DNA of 64,000 bases from assembly GCA_021464245.1 (NCBI GenBank), contig JADCRB010000001.1, positions 124,001 to 188,000 on the forward strand, in the 5' to 3' direction. Numbering within the stretch: the stretch's first letter is position 1; each line of letters starts with the position of its first letter. This DNA comes from Carallia brachiata. Taxonomy: Eukaryota; Streptophyta; Magnoliopsida; Malpighiales; Rhizophoraceae. Below are positions 46,802 to 58,490 of the stretch, piece after piece. Both the position numbers and the translations under genes were made by a program. The notes beneath the pieces are model-generated. The model was not told where the DNA came from and did not search any database. It saw nothing but the letters and a program-made list of their open reading frames with translations.

Positions 46802-47515
46802 TAAAAAAAAATGACGACGCCACTCCACAAATTTATCAAAAAGGGAGAGGGAATATATAAGTCATTTAAAGTTTAGGCAAATTAATACTCATTCGATATA
46901 AATTAGTGCGACACAGTAATATCACTATTTTTAAATCTAAATTATAGTCCTATGAATGTTTTCATTTTTTTTGTTTTGGGTGATGTTGTCGAATTTTAAG
47001 AAACTGTACGAAATCAAATTGTAGGATTTTGAGGAATGAATTAGATTAACCTACAAATTTTTTTATATGAAATTAATTTTTTTAGTTATAAGAAGTATCG
47101 AAAAGTTCAAAATTAGACTAAGAGATCTAGATAAAATGAACCCAATAATTGTATTAAAAGGATATCACAAGAAATTAATTTTTTTTTCTTAATCTTTTTA
47201 AAATTAGTAATCTAACAATAGACTGTAGAGAGAAGAAAGAGTAAGGGAAAAATCTGATCTCTCGTATAAAGATTAATTCCTTTTTTTGGGTCATAAAAAT
47301 AAAAAAAATAGAATGATACTCATAATTTCGTCAGAGAATATTATCTTTATTTTTAAAATAACCACGTAAAATTAATTTTTTATCTCTCACGTAAAATTAA
47401 TTTTTTATTATCCGATGAAATTAACCTTAAACGAAAACGGCCCATTAAAGGCCCGCTCCGTAAATCTACAAGGCGGATCGAAAAATCTTAAGCTACCGAA
47501 CATTGTGATATAACA
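45442..47515. other. AT-rich intergenic DNA between MRS2-11 and SAAL1
   Basis: No gene is supported. Contains a small foldback (45560-45781) and a CT/AT microsatellite at about 46765-46801. GGCCCATTAAAGGCCCG at 47439-47455, about 320 bases upstream of the SAAL1-like start, holds TGGGC-type site II-like elements often found upstream of growth-related plant genes. Confidence 0.45.
45560..45781. mobile_element. Small foldback MITE
   Basis: A 222-base palindrome-like element: the left end TAGACGAAAAAACAGTAGAC pairs with the complement of the right end, which reads TAGACCAAAAAAAAAAGACG. Arms of about 85 bases continue with matching TTAATTAATATATTTATATAAT and TTAATTGATTTATTTATATAAT-like segments. 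It has no coding capacity. Superfamily not determined. Confidence 0.55.
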
Positions 47516-47644
47516 ATAAATGAACTCGTCCTCCATTTAAACCAAAAAAAAAAAATAAATGAACTCGTTAGGACCAAAAAAAAAAAAATAATAAATGAAC
47601 TCGTTATTTACCAAAAAAAAATAATAATAATAAATGAACTCGTT
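47516..47644 (+). repeat. Four copies of AATAAATGAACTCGT upstream of SAAL1
   Basis: The 15-mer AATAAATGAACTCGT, or a one-base variant of it, occurs four times, separated by A-rich spacers of 17-25 bases that start with ACCAAAAAA. It lies in the probable 5' leader or core promoter, 130-260 bases upstream of the start codon. Confidence 0.8.
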
Positions 47645-47776
47645 TGGTTAAAAAACAACTTGATCAAAATAATAATAATAAAAAAACTTGTTATTGTCAG
47701 TTTAAAATTTCTGAATTCGAGGACAAAAAAAATCCCAAAAGAAAAAAGACACACTCGGAAACAATAAAGAACGAAA

Positions 47777-50700
47777 ATGGCCATCGAGCTAAAATCAAAA
47801 CCCGAAGAAGAAGAAGAAGAAGAAGAAGAAGCAGAAGAGCACCAACAACAAGTGGAACAGGAAGAAGATGTAGAACAAGAACAAGAAAAAGAAAAAGAAG
47901 AACTCGATGCACCTTCACATCACCCTTCTGCGCCGCCCGATGAGGTTGGTTACTCACTACACTCTATCCAACGCTTCTTCTTCTTCGAGTGTTTTAAATT
48001 TACTTCTTCTCCGAATTTAATTTACTGGCTCTACTAGAAGCTTATCTCTGTATTCACGGTTGTTTAGAAACGAAAAAATTTGGGGATCCAATGCAAATTT
48101 TATTGTACTAGATTGCTTTGAGTTGGAAATTGTAAGGTCATGTTTGTAATTTTCCTATTTCATGATGAAGCATTGAAGCTATATTGCTCAAGTTTATGTG
48201 CTGATATAATGGCACTATTTTTTATCTAGTTAAATTTAAATTATATGCGCTTGCATTATTTTTATAGTTTTTGTTGTGCATTTTGATATGTTTGTGTGTT
48301 GTGAACGTGACGACATTAGTTGTGGATGGTGTTAGGAGTTCAGTATGATTAATTTGAAATTTCTCCGGTGGTTGCGCAGTTGTTTGACATTTCAACAACG
48401 GTTGATCCTAGTTATATCATTTCGTTGATGCGAAAACTTATTCCAGTCACGGTGGATACCAGCGATGACCATGTTAAAGTTTATGCACCTACGGTCATGG
48501 ATGTTGTTGACAATAATTCTGACAAGTCTGCTCGTCGAGAAGGGGAAGATGAGGATTTGTCTAATGGATCGAAGTGCCCTGGCATGTCAACTGGAGATGA
48601 GGTTTGGGAGGAGCATGGTTGTGTTCTGTGGGATCTTGCCGCGAGTAGAACTCATGCAGAACTAATGGTACTTGGGCTTTTCCTTTCTTCTTAGTCTCTC
48701 CTCTCCATCCTTTATGACATTAGTTTATTGTGTTTTTTGTTGCACCAAAGTTGAGTAGCTATTTTTTTATTAAGCCGGCACTTAATTAGTAGTTTCAAAC
48801 TTATGTTCTGTAGATATGTTTGATACAGATGTTCAGCAGATGTTCAATTTCTGGTAGTTGTATTTACTTGATTGTGTATTGGTTTTCATATGCAGGTGCA
48901 AAATCTAGTGCTTGAAGTACTTTTAGCAAATCTTAGGGTTTCGCAGTCAGTACGTGTTACGGTGAGCCATGCTTTCACTTGGTCTTGAATTCCTTTGAAT
49001 TTGAATTTTCAAGTGTGAGATTTTGATCCTTTTGATTGAGTTTCCTTTTTCCCTTACTTTCTTAGGAAATCTTAAAACCATTTTATTATTTAGGCTCAAT
49101 TATTAAGAAGAATAGAAATATTGAGAGAATGTTCTAAATAGTATGAGGCTTAGATGGCCAAAATAGTGGTTTGCAACTCGAGTTTGTGTGACCACAAAAT
49201 TCCCATTAAGTTGAAGGGTAAATTTATTGAACGATCAACGATGTTGTACGGTAGTAACTGTGGGGCTGCTAAGAAACATGCAAAAATTGAGTGTGGTGGA
49301 GACGAGAATGCTTAGATAGATTTTTGATTATTCTAGCAAGGATCAAATAAGAAATAAGGATATTCGTTGCAAAGTATGTGTATGTCCAATTGGAGATAAA
49401 CTAAGGGAGTAACATTTATGGTTTGGACATGTCCAAGGTAGTCCTAGAAATGCTTCAATTAAGGGGAGACCAAATCTAGGTGGATGGTGAAAGAAGTGGA
49501 AGATGGCGACCTAATTTAACTTGGCAATCATTAGTTATGAAGGATTTAGAATTATTACACCTCACATCAAAATCAGTTTCATAATAAAAAAGACTCATGT
49601 AGCCAACTTGAATTAAATTTGAGATAAAGGCTTTGTATTGTTGTTTGTCCTTAGGAAATATGCCTTGGCATTCTTGGAAACTTAGCCTGCCATGAAGTAC
49701 CAATGAAGCACATAGTCTCCACAAACGGGATGATTGAGACAATAATTGAACAATTGTTTTCAGAGGACACACAATGCCTATGTGAAGCTTCTCGGTAAGG
49801 AAGTCTTTTTCATCAATGACTCGAGAACTTTATGTAGTCAATTTTGTTCTTATATTTATGGTAGTTAGTTGCACGTGTTATCTCTGAAGTTGCTTGTTTA
49901 CTGATTGTATTGTGACACAGGCTGTTAACCTTGGGTCTCCAGGGTGGTGAATCTACTTCATGGGCTAAGGCATTGCAGTCTGAACCTATTCTGGGTCGTG
50001 TATTGTGGGTTGCAGAAAATACCTTAAATGCAAACCTATCAGAAAGGGTAACTTTAAATCTTTTGTGCAATATATTTTTTGTCTACTTCTAGCAAACAGC
50101 TGATATGTAAGCATTTGGGGCTCTCACCCTCACACACACATATGTAATAAGCAGGGCTGGTTCTTGTGACAATGCAGAAGTGTTATAAAACAAAGCTGGT
50201 AACCTCTATATGTAAGGTTATTCTTTGGTGAAAGTTCAAAGCCCCTCATTCTTGAATTCCACGAAGCATCCACGAAAGTAGAAGCTCCGGGAAATGTTGA
50301 TTGATACCAATAGATTGTCTAAATGCCTTCATTTGTGATGTGTCTGATGAATTGTTTATTTCGTGATTAATATGCTTTGTTCCCAGCAGCTAAAAATCCT
50401 CCCTGTTTGACAGAGCACAGGGTTAATATTGGCTATCATTGAGAGCTCAGATAAAGTTTCAAGTGTTCTTCCATCTCTGATGAAGCTGAATTTGCCAAAT
50501 CTATTAGTCAGTCTCTTGGCTTTCGAAATGAGCAATTTATCTGGTGACAGAGTACCTGAAAGGTATGGCTTGTCTTTCTTTGTGTTGAAAGGTTTGACAT
50601 GCTCAATATGATGCGTTACATGTGTTTTTTGGCTGTATCAGATTTCTTTAAATTCTTGCAAAAATTACAAACAATTCAGTTGCTGGTGAAATAATTTATC

Positions 50701-52791
50701 CCATCCCATTGGAAAATTGTTTGGCTTGAGTTCATGGTTTTCTTCTTCTTATACGTATTGTTTGGTTATCATTCGGCCTATTCCTAATGTCAATTTAATT
50801 TTTGGTGGGCTGATTGTATTTACCTCTTAGAAATTCATAATCATGAATGAAAGATAGACAATAGAAACTGTTGCTTTGCCCAGCAAAATATCGTTAATAT
50901 TTGCTGACCGCTCCTTCCTTGTCAGTGAAATTCCTTTAATATTGGTTGAACACTCCTTCCTTGTCATCAAGTTTTATTCGGCTGGACCTTGTACTGGACC
51001 CCAAACAAAGAACAAAGGTATAGCAACCAATGCCATTAAAGTTTGTGTGTTGCCTGTAGCATTGAGATGTAAGGACAAATGTTCTCAACTGTTTGTCCAA
51101 TAAACCATAGATTATATAATTGTTTTTGTTTTGCATGGCAAATATTCTTAATTGTTTCTCCAATAAACCATACTGTGTGCAGTGGCTACTGTTTTGCGTA
51201 ATTATAAGTATCAGTTTATCAAGTGGCTATTGTTTTACACAATTTTATCGAATGCTATTGGTTATTCCACACAGTGACTCCTATAAAATTCTAATATTGC
51301 CCCCCCGCCAACCCAGAAGAGACTGCCAAGTATGTGCATGCTATGGTATAATTGATATTTATTGCATAAATCATTGCAGGTACTCTGTTCTTGATGTAAT
51401 CCTACGTGCCATTGAAGCTCTTTCTTCTGTAGACGGCTATTCCCAAGAAATCTGCTCCAACAAGGAACTTTTTAACCTAGTTTGCAGCTTAATCAAACTG
51501 CCGGATAAAGTGGAGGTATTGCATGTCTATAGAACAACAGTTCTCTTTATGTCTTCTTTCTCATTAAGGCTGTCATTAGTAGATTGCCGGACGTTCAAAC
51601 TCTTTTTTTTTTTTTGAGCATCTTTTCTGGAGGTTTAACTTGCAATTTACTGCATTGGAGTTTTCTGATAGTGTGCTCTTTTTAGAACCATGTACTTTGT
51701 AATGCAGTTTTAAGGAAAAAAACAAAAAAAAGAAAAGAAAGTAAAAAAGCCAATAAAGGGGTGAAATTCTTTACTTTGCTGTTATTATATTATATATAGT
51801 TTTGAGGGATGTGTAGTTTTTTACTGAAAAAGATTTTGTTTTGGAGTAAAAATAACATTAATAAAGTAAACCGTTGAGGATATATATGGTAAACAACAAA
51901 TGAATATAATTGGTTGAATTTTCATAGAATACATTTGGCCCTTTTCTAGGCTCGACAGTGTGGGAGCCTCATGTACTTGGATGTCGTTCTTTCTTTGAAG
52001 TTTATTCTAACATGTAAACCAAATAATTATCTTGCTGCAGGTTGCCAGCTCTTGTGTTACGGCTGCAGTTTTAATTGCAAACATCCTGTCTGATGTACCT
52101 GATCTAGCTTTAGATTTATCAGAGGGTAAGTTTTATCTCATATCCATGATAAAAACTGTGATACTAGTGAAAATGGATTGCTCATACTAGTCTATCAAGC
52201 ACATACTCTATTCGAGTTGACACTGTTGATTTGTGCAGATTTGCCTTTCATAGACGGCCTCCTTGATATTTCCTTTTGCTTCGGATGATATGGAAGCCAG
52301 GAGTGCACTCTGGAGCATTTTGGCAAGGATACTGTTCGAGTTGAGGAAAATGAGATGAGCCTTTCAACTCTGCCAGTATGTGTTAATCATAGTGAACAAA
52401 TCTGACTTGATTGAAGATGATCTTCTTGATCGACAGTTAGATTATCTCCATGAAGAATCCAAAAGTTCAACCAGTTCTGGAACGAAACCAAATGCCAGGA
52501 GAACTGCCGTATCCTGTTTCCACTTTCTATAGAGCCAAAAGAGAATAATGCATAAAATTTGTTTCAGGCCCACTGTTTGCTATGTTTATAAGTTTCTTGT
52601 TTAGTATAGCACGTCTGCATTTTTTTTCCTTTTCCTTTACTTCCACACAGGTTGAAAGGATAATCAGGATTCTAAATCAGTGGAGTGCAGCAAGAAAATC
52701 TCCAGAGGGACCTGACGTGATGGCAGAACATGGCATAATTGATGTAAATGTTGGCAGATTATTGGATTGCTGCCGTCGTTATTTGGCTTAA
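47777..52791 (+). CDS. SAAL1: SAAL1-like armadillo-type protein, exon 9 frameshifted
   Basis: Ten exons on the plus strand: 47777-47944, 48380-48667, 48896-48961, 49655-49794, 49921-50047, 50414-50562, 51380-51515, 52041-52125, 52239-52508, 52651-52791. All have GT/AG borders and compatible phases. The start codon opens an acidic N-terminus (runs of E from a GAA repeat). The most conserved part is EICLGILGNLACHEVP in exon 4, matching REICVGILGNMACF-type sequence of SAAL1 proteins, which are predicted helical-repeat proteins; the human homologue is linked to cell growth and the plant role is unknown to me. Other blocks are WEEHGCVLWDLA in exon 2 and ERIIRILNQW in exon 10. Exon 9 begins in frame (DLPFIDGLLDI) but then needs about three small deletions to be explained: near 52263, 52330 and 52376. 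All other exons are open, so this is a recent lesion or a sequence error. Confidence 0.86.
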
Positions 52792-53376
52792 GCTTCCCGT
52801 CCTCTCGAGGCTACTGTCATAGAGTTGAATTAGAGGGCATTTTTTTTATTTGGATGTGTAATTAGCAATAGCATGCATATGATCCTTCTTCAGATCCCCG
52901 CCCCATGGAATGACAATTTCGTGCGCTTGGACGACTTTTTTTTAATTACTTTTTAGTTTGTAATTTAGTGTAGAAATGCAACATTAAAACCTTTGAGCTT
53001 TGCGATGTTATTAGTAATTCGTAAGGCTAATACAGGAAAGGCAAGACACTTATTTTGCCTTCTATCATCATGCTCTGGTTGAAAATCCATGCTCCAACTT
53101 GTTGCAATCATAGTTTCCACCTTTCACATGTTGAAATCTAATCAACGACACTTGTGCCTGGGAAGATGAAAGCTTCGACAGTAACTGGATAAATCTTTTT
53201 CTTTTCTGATATAGAAATGATAACGCACTTTTGAGAAAAGGGGAAAATGAACTTGCATATTTTCCTCAAATTGTTGGAGATAAACAACAAAGCCCCTCAA
53301 AGTGACGGTAGTTGCCCGTAACTGTTCTCCTCACTTCACACCAGATTGATCTGAGTTCCAACTTCTAATACCCAAT
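52792..53376. other. 3' flank of SAAL1 gene and retroelement leader remnant
   Basis: The first part is probably SAAL1 3' untranslated sequence. From about 53280 to 53376 the minus strand begins ATTGGGTATTAGAAG, like a decayed copia primer binding site (TTGGTATCAGAGC type), belonging to the LTR remnant next to it. Confidence 0.4.
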
Positions 53377-53656
53377 TGTTAGGGTTCCAAGCGCGAGAAG
53401 AGGAGAGAAAATTAGGGGAAAAGAGATTTGCGTGAGAAAAAGAGGAGTAGAGAGAGATTAGACATTATAATATTTTTTGATTGCTTACAAAGAAGCAAAG
53501 TGACAACAATCAACACTCAATTACCCGTTGAGTCACTTCACCTTAAAGATTTACAAGACAAGAGTTAAGAGTACTCTTTAACAAGACAAGAGTTAAGAGT
53601 ACATAGTGATATGTTGACCAAATTATCCTAACTTATTGTCAAGAACTTGGATAACA
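53377..53656 (-). repeat. Copia-type LTR remnant
   Basis: On the minus strand it starts TGTTATCC and ends CCCTAACA, so it has TG/CA termini with short inverted ends (TGTTA/TAACA), and a PBS-like sequence follows directly. Length is about 280 bases. It contains a tandem duplication of ACAAGACAAGAGTTAAGAGT (53551 and 53580). Internal region beyond the leader is not recognisable, so it is a truncated element. Confidence 0.5.
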
Positions 53657-54224
53657 TGTTAAAAATTCTCTCTACTTGTTTAAATTATTAGAAAGTTATG
53701 AAAAAAAAAATTGTTGGATGGATTAGAAAATTATGAGAAAGAAAATTATTAAAAAGAAAAATAAATAATAATTCATGAGAAAAAAAATTGTGAAAAAAAC
53801 ATGACCAGAGATAAGAAATGGACGGCACATTGCTGTAGAAAATAATCAGTTGAATCCAATTATACATCCAGCCACATAATCATCCCTCTAGCATCTCACT
53901 TCATGCAATGTTAAAAAAACAATAAGAAATAACGCTTGCATCAAGATATAGTTGGACCCGCAATACTGCAAGTTTGAACAGCAAAATAAGCTCAAGTTCC
54001 TTTTGGACATCGCACCATTTGCTTGCTCGTATTTGTGAGAACTATAATCCTAGCCTCTGCCAAATTTTATGTACAACATACAAATATATAAAACAGGAAA
54101 TTCAGATTGCTGTTCCAGTATTAATTTACCCGTCCCCAGCTGAGAAAAGGGAATAACAAGGAGAAGCACTTCGCGCACAAAAAATTTGCCTGCAGTTCTC
54201 AATTCTTGCATGATGTTAGCAGAC
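53657..54224. other. Intergenic DNA / RMI2 3' region
   Basis: AT-rich up to about 53860, then likely 3' untranslated region of the minus-strand RMI2 gene. No other gene supported. Confidence 0.4.
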
Positions 54225-55635
54225 TCACAAAAATTCTTCAATCAAGGGCTGATAGAAAAGTTTATAAGCTTCCATGACTTCCAAATACCACATGGCTTCT
54301 CGATCCGGGAATAGTGAGAGATCAACAATTTTATGAACCTAACAATAACACGATTCAAAAGGACCAAATGTTTTAGTTACTGCTAAGATCATTTGAAAAT
54401 TAGTTTATATTCGTATCTAATCAACACTCACTGGAAAGAGATATTTCTTTCTCCAAAATTTGTTTTTCTAGAAATAGTACTTTAGCCATCATTTAGATTA
54501 CTAGAGGACAAACCTTGGTGTCGTTTTGCAAAAACAACCTCTTTATGAAATTAAGAGTAAGGGTAAGATGTATTCATTTGATCCTTCTCTAAACCCCACG
54601 AGGTGGGAGGAGGCTTGTCATTTTTTCAGTGATACACCTTCACCAAAGAAAAATTCTTGGAAATTCTTATGTTTAAATGAATGGCAAGGTCTAACCAAAA
54701 TTGTCACCCTTTAACCAGTATCAAAACATAACCTTTTTTCTTAAACAGAATTCGTTTTATTAATTCTCTACTTGTAACCAGATGAAATAGTACAGTTCCT
54801 TGCATAAAGTAATAGAAAATGAGCATCATTGTATGACCATACAAATAATTATTCATACAGTGTCTACACTGCAACTATCCGTATAATCTTGTACAATTGT
54901 AATCAAAAACATATAAATCAAAAAAAAAATAATAATATTTTTTTATTTCACATTTTACCGTTATAGTTTCACAAAAGACACTACATATTACAATATAAAT
55001 ACTGTACGAAAAATTTTTTGTACGGCCGTAAGCATTTACTTAAAAAAAAAAAAAAAGAAGACCAAATTGATAATTTAACTGCATTAAAAATTTACCTTAA
55101 TCATGGGGTTCTCATCCTTACGGTCAAAATACCCTCCGACAACCATCACATACATCCCTGCATAAATAAACCCACAAAAAATACCAAAAGAAAAAAAAAA
55201 AGAAAATAATTAAAGCGCTTTGTAGACAGTATTACTCGTGCCTGTGCTAGAATGCGCCATTCATCGACGCTAAAGTACGCCAACGAAAGAGGGTTAGAAA
55301 GGAACCTATGTCCCACTGGAGAAGGCGGAACTCGCCGGAGAGGCAAAGCTGGATGACGCCGGTGCCATCGTCGAGGAGCAAACGGCCGTCGCCGTCGTTA
55401 GAGACCAAAACGCCCTGGCAGTTGAGTGGTTAGAGAGAGAGAGAGAGAGAGAGAGAGCAATTGCAGAGGAGAGATTAATTAAAAGGTGGAAATGGAGAGG
55501 GAAAATAGAGAAAACCTGAAGCCAGGCGCGCTGGAAGAGAATGCCGCCGAGAGAGAGAGCATTTTGAGATGGAGTTTCGCGGACGTCTTTCAGCCGCACG
55601 CACAGCAGCTTCAGCGCCGCTAGGCTGTAATCCAT
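54225..55635 (-). CDS. RMI2: RMI2, RecQ-mediated genome instability protein 2
   Basis: Four exons on the minus strand: 55516-55635, 55306-55414, 55096-55157, 54225-54338, with GT/AG borders and matching phases, giving 134 residues with no disruption. The protein is a single OB-fold subunit that works with RMI1, topoisomerase III-alpha and a RecQ helicase to dissolve recombination intermediates in the nucleus. Recognisable blocks are MDYSLAALKLLC, LGGILFQRAWLQ and LLLDDGTGVIQLCLSG, then MYVMVVGGYF in exon 3 and DREAMWYLEVMEAYKLFYQP in exon 4. The start at 55635 (GAAATGG context) is chosen because plant homologues begin MDYSLAALK; the frame is open 23 codons further upstream. Intron 1 has a GA microsatellite (about 55434-55456). 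The last intron is 757 bases. Neighbour SAAL1 is convergent. Confidence 0.94.
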
Positions 55636-56127
55636 TTCTCGCGCACGCTCAGCGGTGAACAGATCAGAAAGTGACTGCTGCACACAGCGGAATTCAACTT
55701 TCAAAAAAAGCTTTAGCTTCGTATAATAGTTTAAAAAATAAATAAAATGTTAAATATCGATCAATTAAAGTGAATTATTTTTAATACTATTTTAAAGAAA
55801 TTAACGAAAGTGAACCAATGGTCAAGTTTCGGAGGAAAAATAAAAAAAAAAAAAAAAAAAGCTGTCTAATTCGGCTGTTCCACGATTTCAATTCCAGTTT
55901 GATTATTATGGTTTAAATTTGTTATGAACAGTTAATTAGAACGGGTTGATGGAAAAGGGTTTATTGCAGTTAATATCGGGGAAAGAGGATTTAGAAGCAT
56001 TAATGGACAATTAAAGCTGATCGTTTAAGTTCTTAAGTAGGGTTACCACTTAATTAGTAAGCTGGCATTTATGGACTGTTTAGATCTGCAAATTTATATT
56101 ATATATATATAGATATATATATATATA

Positions 56128-56172
<45 letters not shown>

Positions 56173-58300
56173 AGATCAGATCTGCTATTTTAACTTAAAT
56201 CGTTGATTGTAACTACATGAGAAACAGCTGACACGCTGCATGCAGTCAAATAAAGGGGGCACGAAAAAAAATATCGATTCGATGTAACTTGATCCGACCA
56301 TATATAAAGCTTAAAAAATTTCAATTCAATTTATAATTTTATAATTTATATAATTAGTAATATACCAGTAAAATACGCAGATTTAATAATATTCATTAAT
56401 TATTTTATTTTACTTATAAAAATAAAAAGACGTTCTAATTTTAAATATTATTTTTTAATAATTTTTATATTATTTTGAAAAAATAAAACCACTTTTTTCT
56501 TTTTAAAGAAAAAATTAAAGATTTGACAGTATTTTTTTTATTTTCTTCTATTTTGAGGAAATTTTAATGTAATTCTATTTTTCCCTTTTTAAGAAAGAAG
56601 ATGTAAATTTGAGAGATTTTTTTATTTTTATTTTTTGGAAATGGAAAATAGCTTTTTCTTCTTTTTTATTATTTTCTTTTATTGAAAAATTTTATAATTA
56701 AAAATATTTAATTAGAGTTAAAATAAGAATATATAAATCAGTAGAGTTAAAGTAAAAATATATAAATCAATAGAGTTTTTATTTAATTATAACGAAATTT
56801 ATATCATTTCTTTATAGAATCTTATCTTTGATTATAATAAAATTTTCATATTTATATGATATTTTAATATTTTTAATTTACAAATTTATGAAAAGTTGTT
56901 GTAGGGTAAAGAGAAAAAACTAAAATTTTCTCTCAGTTTTGACTTTATATACTTACAATATAGATTAGTTTCGAAAGTCACGCATCTCGCGTGTATTTTT
57001 TCAATTTTAATAAATATTTATAATCTTTTAATAAAAAATATTTAATTTCAATAAAATAAAAAAATTGTGGAGTTAATTGTGTATTTTAAAAACCTAAATT
57101 ATATCTAAGAAGTCAATCTCAAGTAGTTTCTTATGAATTAGATTATGTAAGTGATAGATGAATCAAATTAAAATTATGTAATGATTACCGGATAAAAAAT
57201 TAACACATTATGTTATTATCATAACAAAATAATGAAAAAAATATAATCACATTATAATATCTAGTTTTCAAACTCACACGATGCACGACTTTTTCAATCT
57301 GAGTAACACTATAAAATCTCTCGCATGAAGATATAGATCTTTATTCAAAGAATTGCAGAGATTTGCAATGTTTATATCTTAACAGAAAAATACTAAAATT
57401 CAAGTAAAATGAAAAAATAGGAGTTTTAAGCTTCATTTGCTGGATTAAAAACATCTAATTATTGCCATTTATTTTTATAATTGGTAGTTTTCAAATTATA
57501 AAATAGAAAATTAATTTGATAGATAAATATTAGCGCCACATTTTTAAAATATAGAGTCCGTATACATACTGTAAGATGACAAATGAAAGCGAAAGAATAT
57601 TACCGTTTTGAACAATAGATTTGTCCACACCAGAGCGGAAATGGCCTGAGTAACAAAGAGATCTGCAATGGATTGTTGTGATCAAGGGCCTTCATTATAG
57701 AATCCGCAATTGAAACATCAGTTACCGAGTGTTAACTATTGCTGCAATGAAATCAGCTCACCTAGGCAATAAATACAGGTGACAGAATCCAAGATGTTTA
57801 TATTATATATGGTATTACAGTTTGCAAAGATATCTTTTTGATTAACAAATTATTTCCGTACATAAATTACGATACAAGCTTAATATTTTAGTCTTTTTTA
57901 GATTATTTGGATTGTATACGAAAAGAAAACGTGACCTGACATTGATTTATTGCAGCACAATCTCTAATTGGTCACAACTTTTAACATACTTCTCTCTATT
58001 TTTCGCGATTTCTCTCTCAATGTTCTCACTCTCTCCCTTTTCGCTCTGTCCTTCTTTGAGACTTTAAGTGTTTTTCAGATGTAGTACTAAAACTTCCAAC
58101 ATGGTAATTGTCACATGATTAAATTTTTATTTAAATTTTTGTTTTATGATGATGTTAAGCAACCCTAATCTGAGTCAACTTGCACACAAAGGATTTGCGT
58201 TAAAAAAGACATAAAAGCATACGAAAATATTTTTCAATTTTTATTATTTTATCACAAAATATATAAAGGGACAATAGTCACTTAACTCTTTATAATATTC
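55636..58300. other. AT-rich intergenic DNA
   Basis: No gene is supported. It includes a TA microsatellite at about 56097-56130 followed by a T run of about 34 bases (to 56171). Much of 56280-57600 is low-complexity AT. Short open frames have no family resemblance. Confidence 0.5.
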
Positions 58301-58309
58301 ACTCTCTCT

Positions 58310-58490
58310 CTTTCTAAGAGATTTCTCTCTTACTGAGTATAAATGATAAACTCTTTCTTTCTAAGTAATTTCTTTCTTCCTGAGCACAAATAACAAATTC
58401 ATAGTGATTTCTCTTTACTGAGTACAAATAATAAATTTTTTCTCTCTAGTGATTTCTCTCTTACTGAATATAAATGACAAGCTCATAAAA
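58310..58490. repeat. Four diverged tandem copies of a ~45-bp unit
   Basis: The unit GATTTCTCTCTTACTGAGTA, then TAAATGATAAACTC-type sequence, appears near 58319, 58366, 58407 and 58450 with substitutions. Pyrimidine-rich halves alternate with A-rich halves. It may be part of an LTR-like repeat covering 58000-59060, but ends could not be defined. Confidence 0.65.

Noticed and set aside
47697..47957. Leu/Val-rich minus-strand frame opposite SAAL1 exon 1
   Set aside because: Shadow of the GAA repeat that codes for the acidic N-terminus on the plus strand.
53280..53376. tRNA gene suspected from a GGTATTAGAAG-like motif
   Set aside because: There is no cloverleaf; the motif fits a decayed retrotransposon primer binding site next to an LTR.
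19998..55635. Biosynthetic gene cluster
   Set aside because: The host genes (acyltransferase, Mg transporter, ARM protein, RMI2) belong to unrelated pathways and are widely spaced by repeats.
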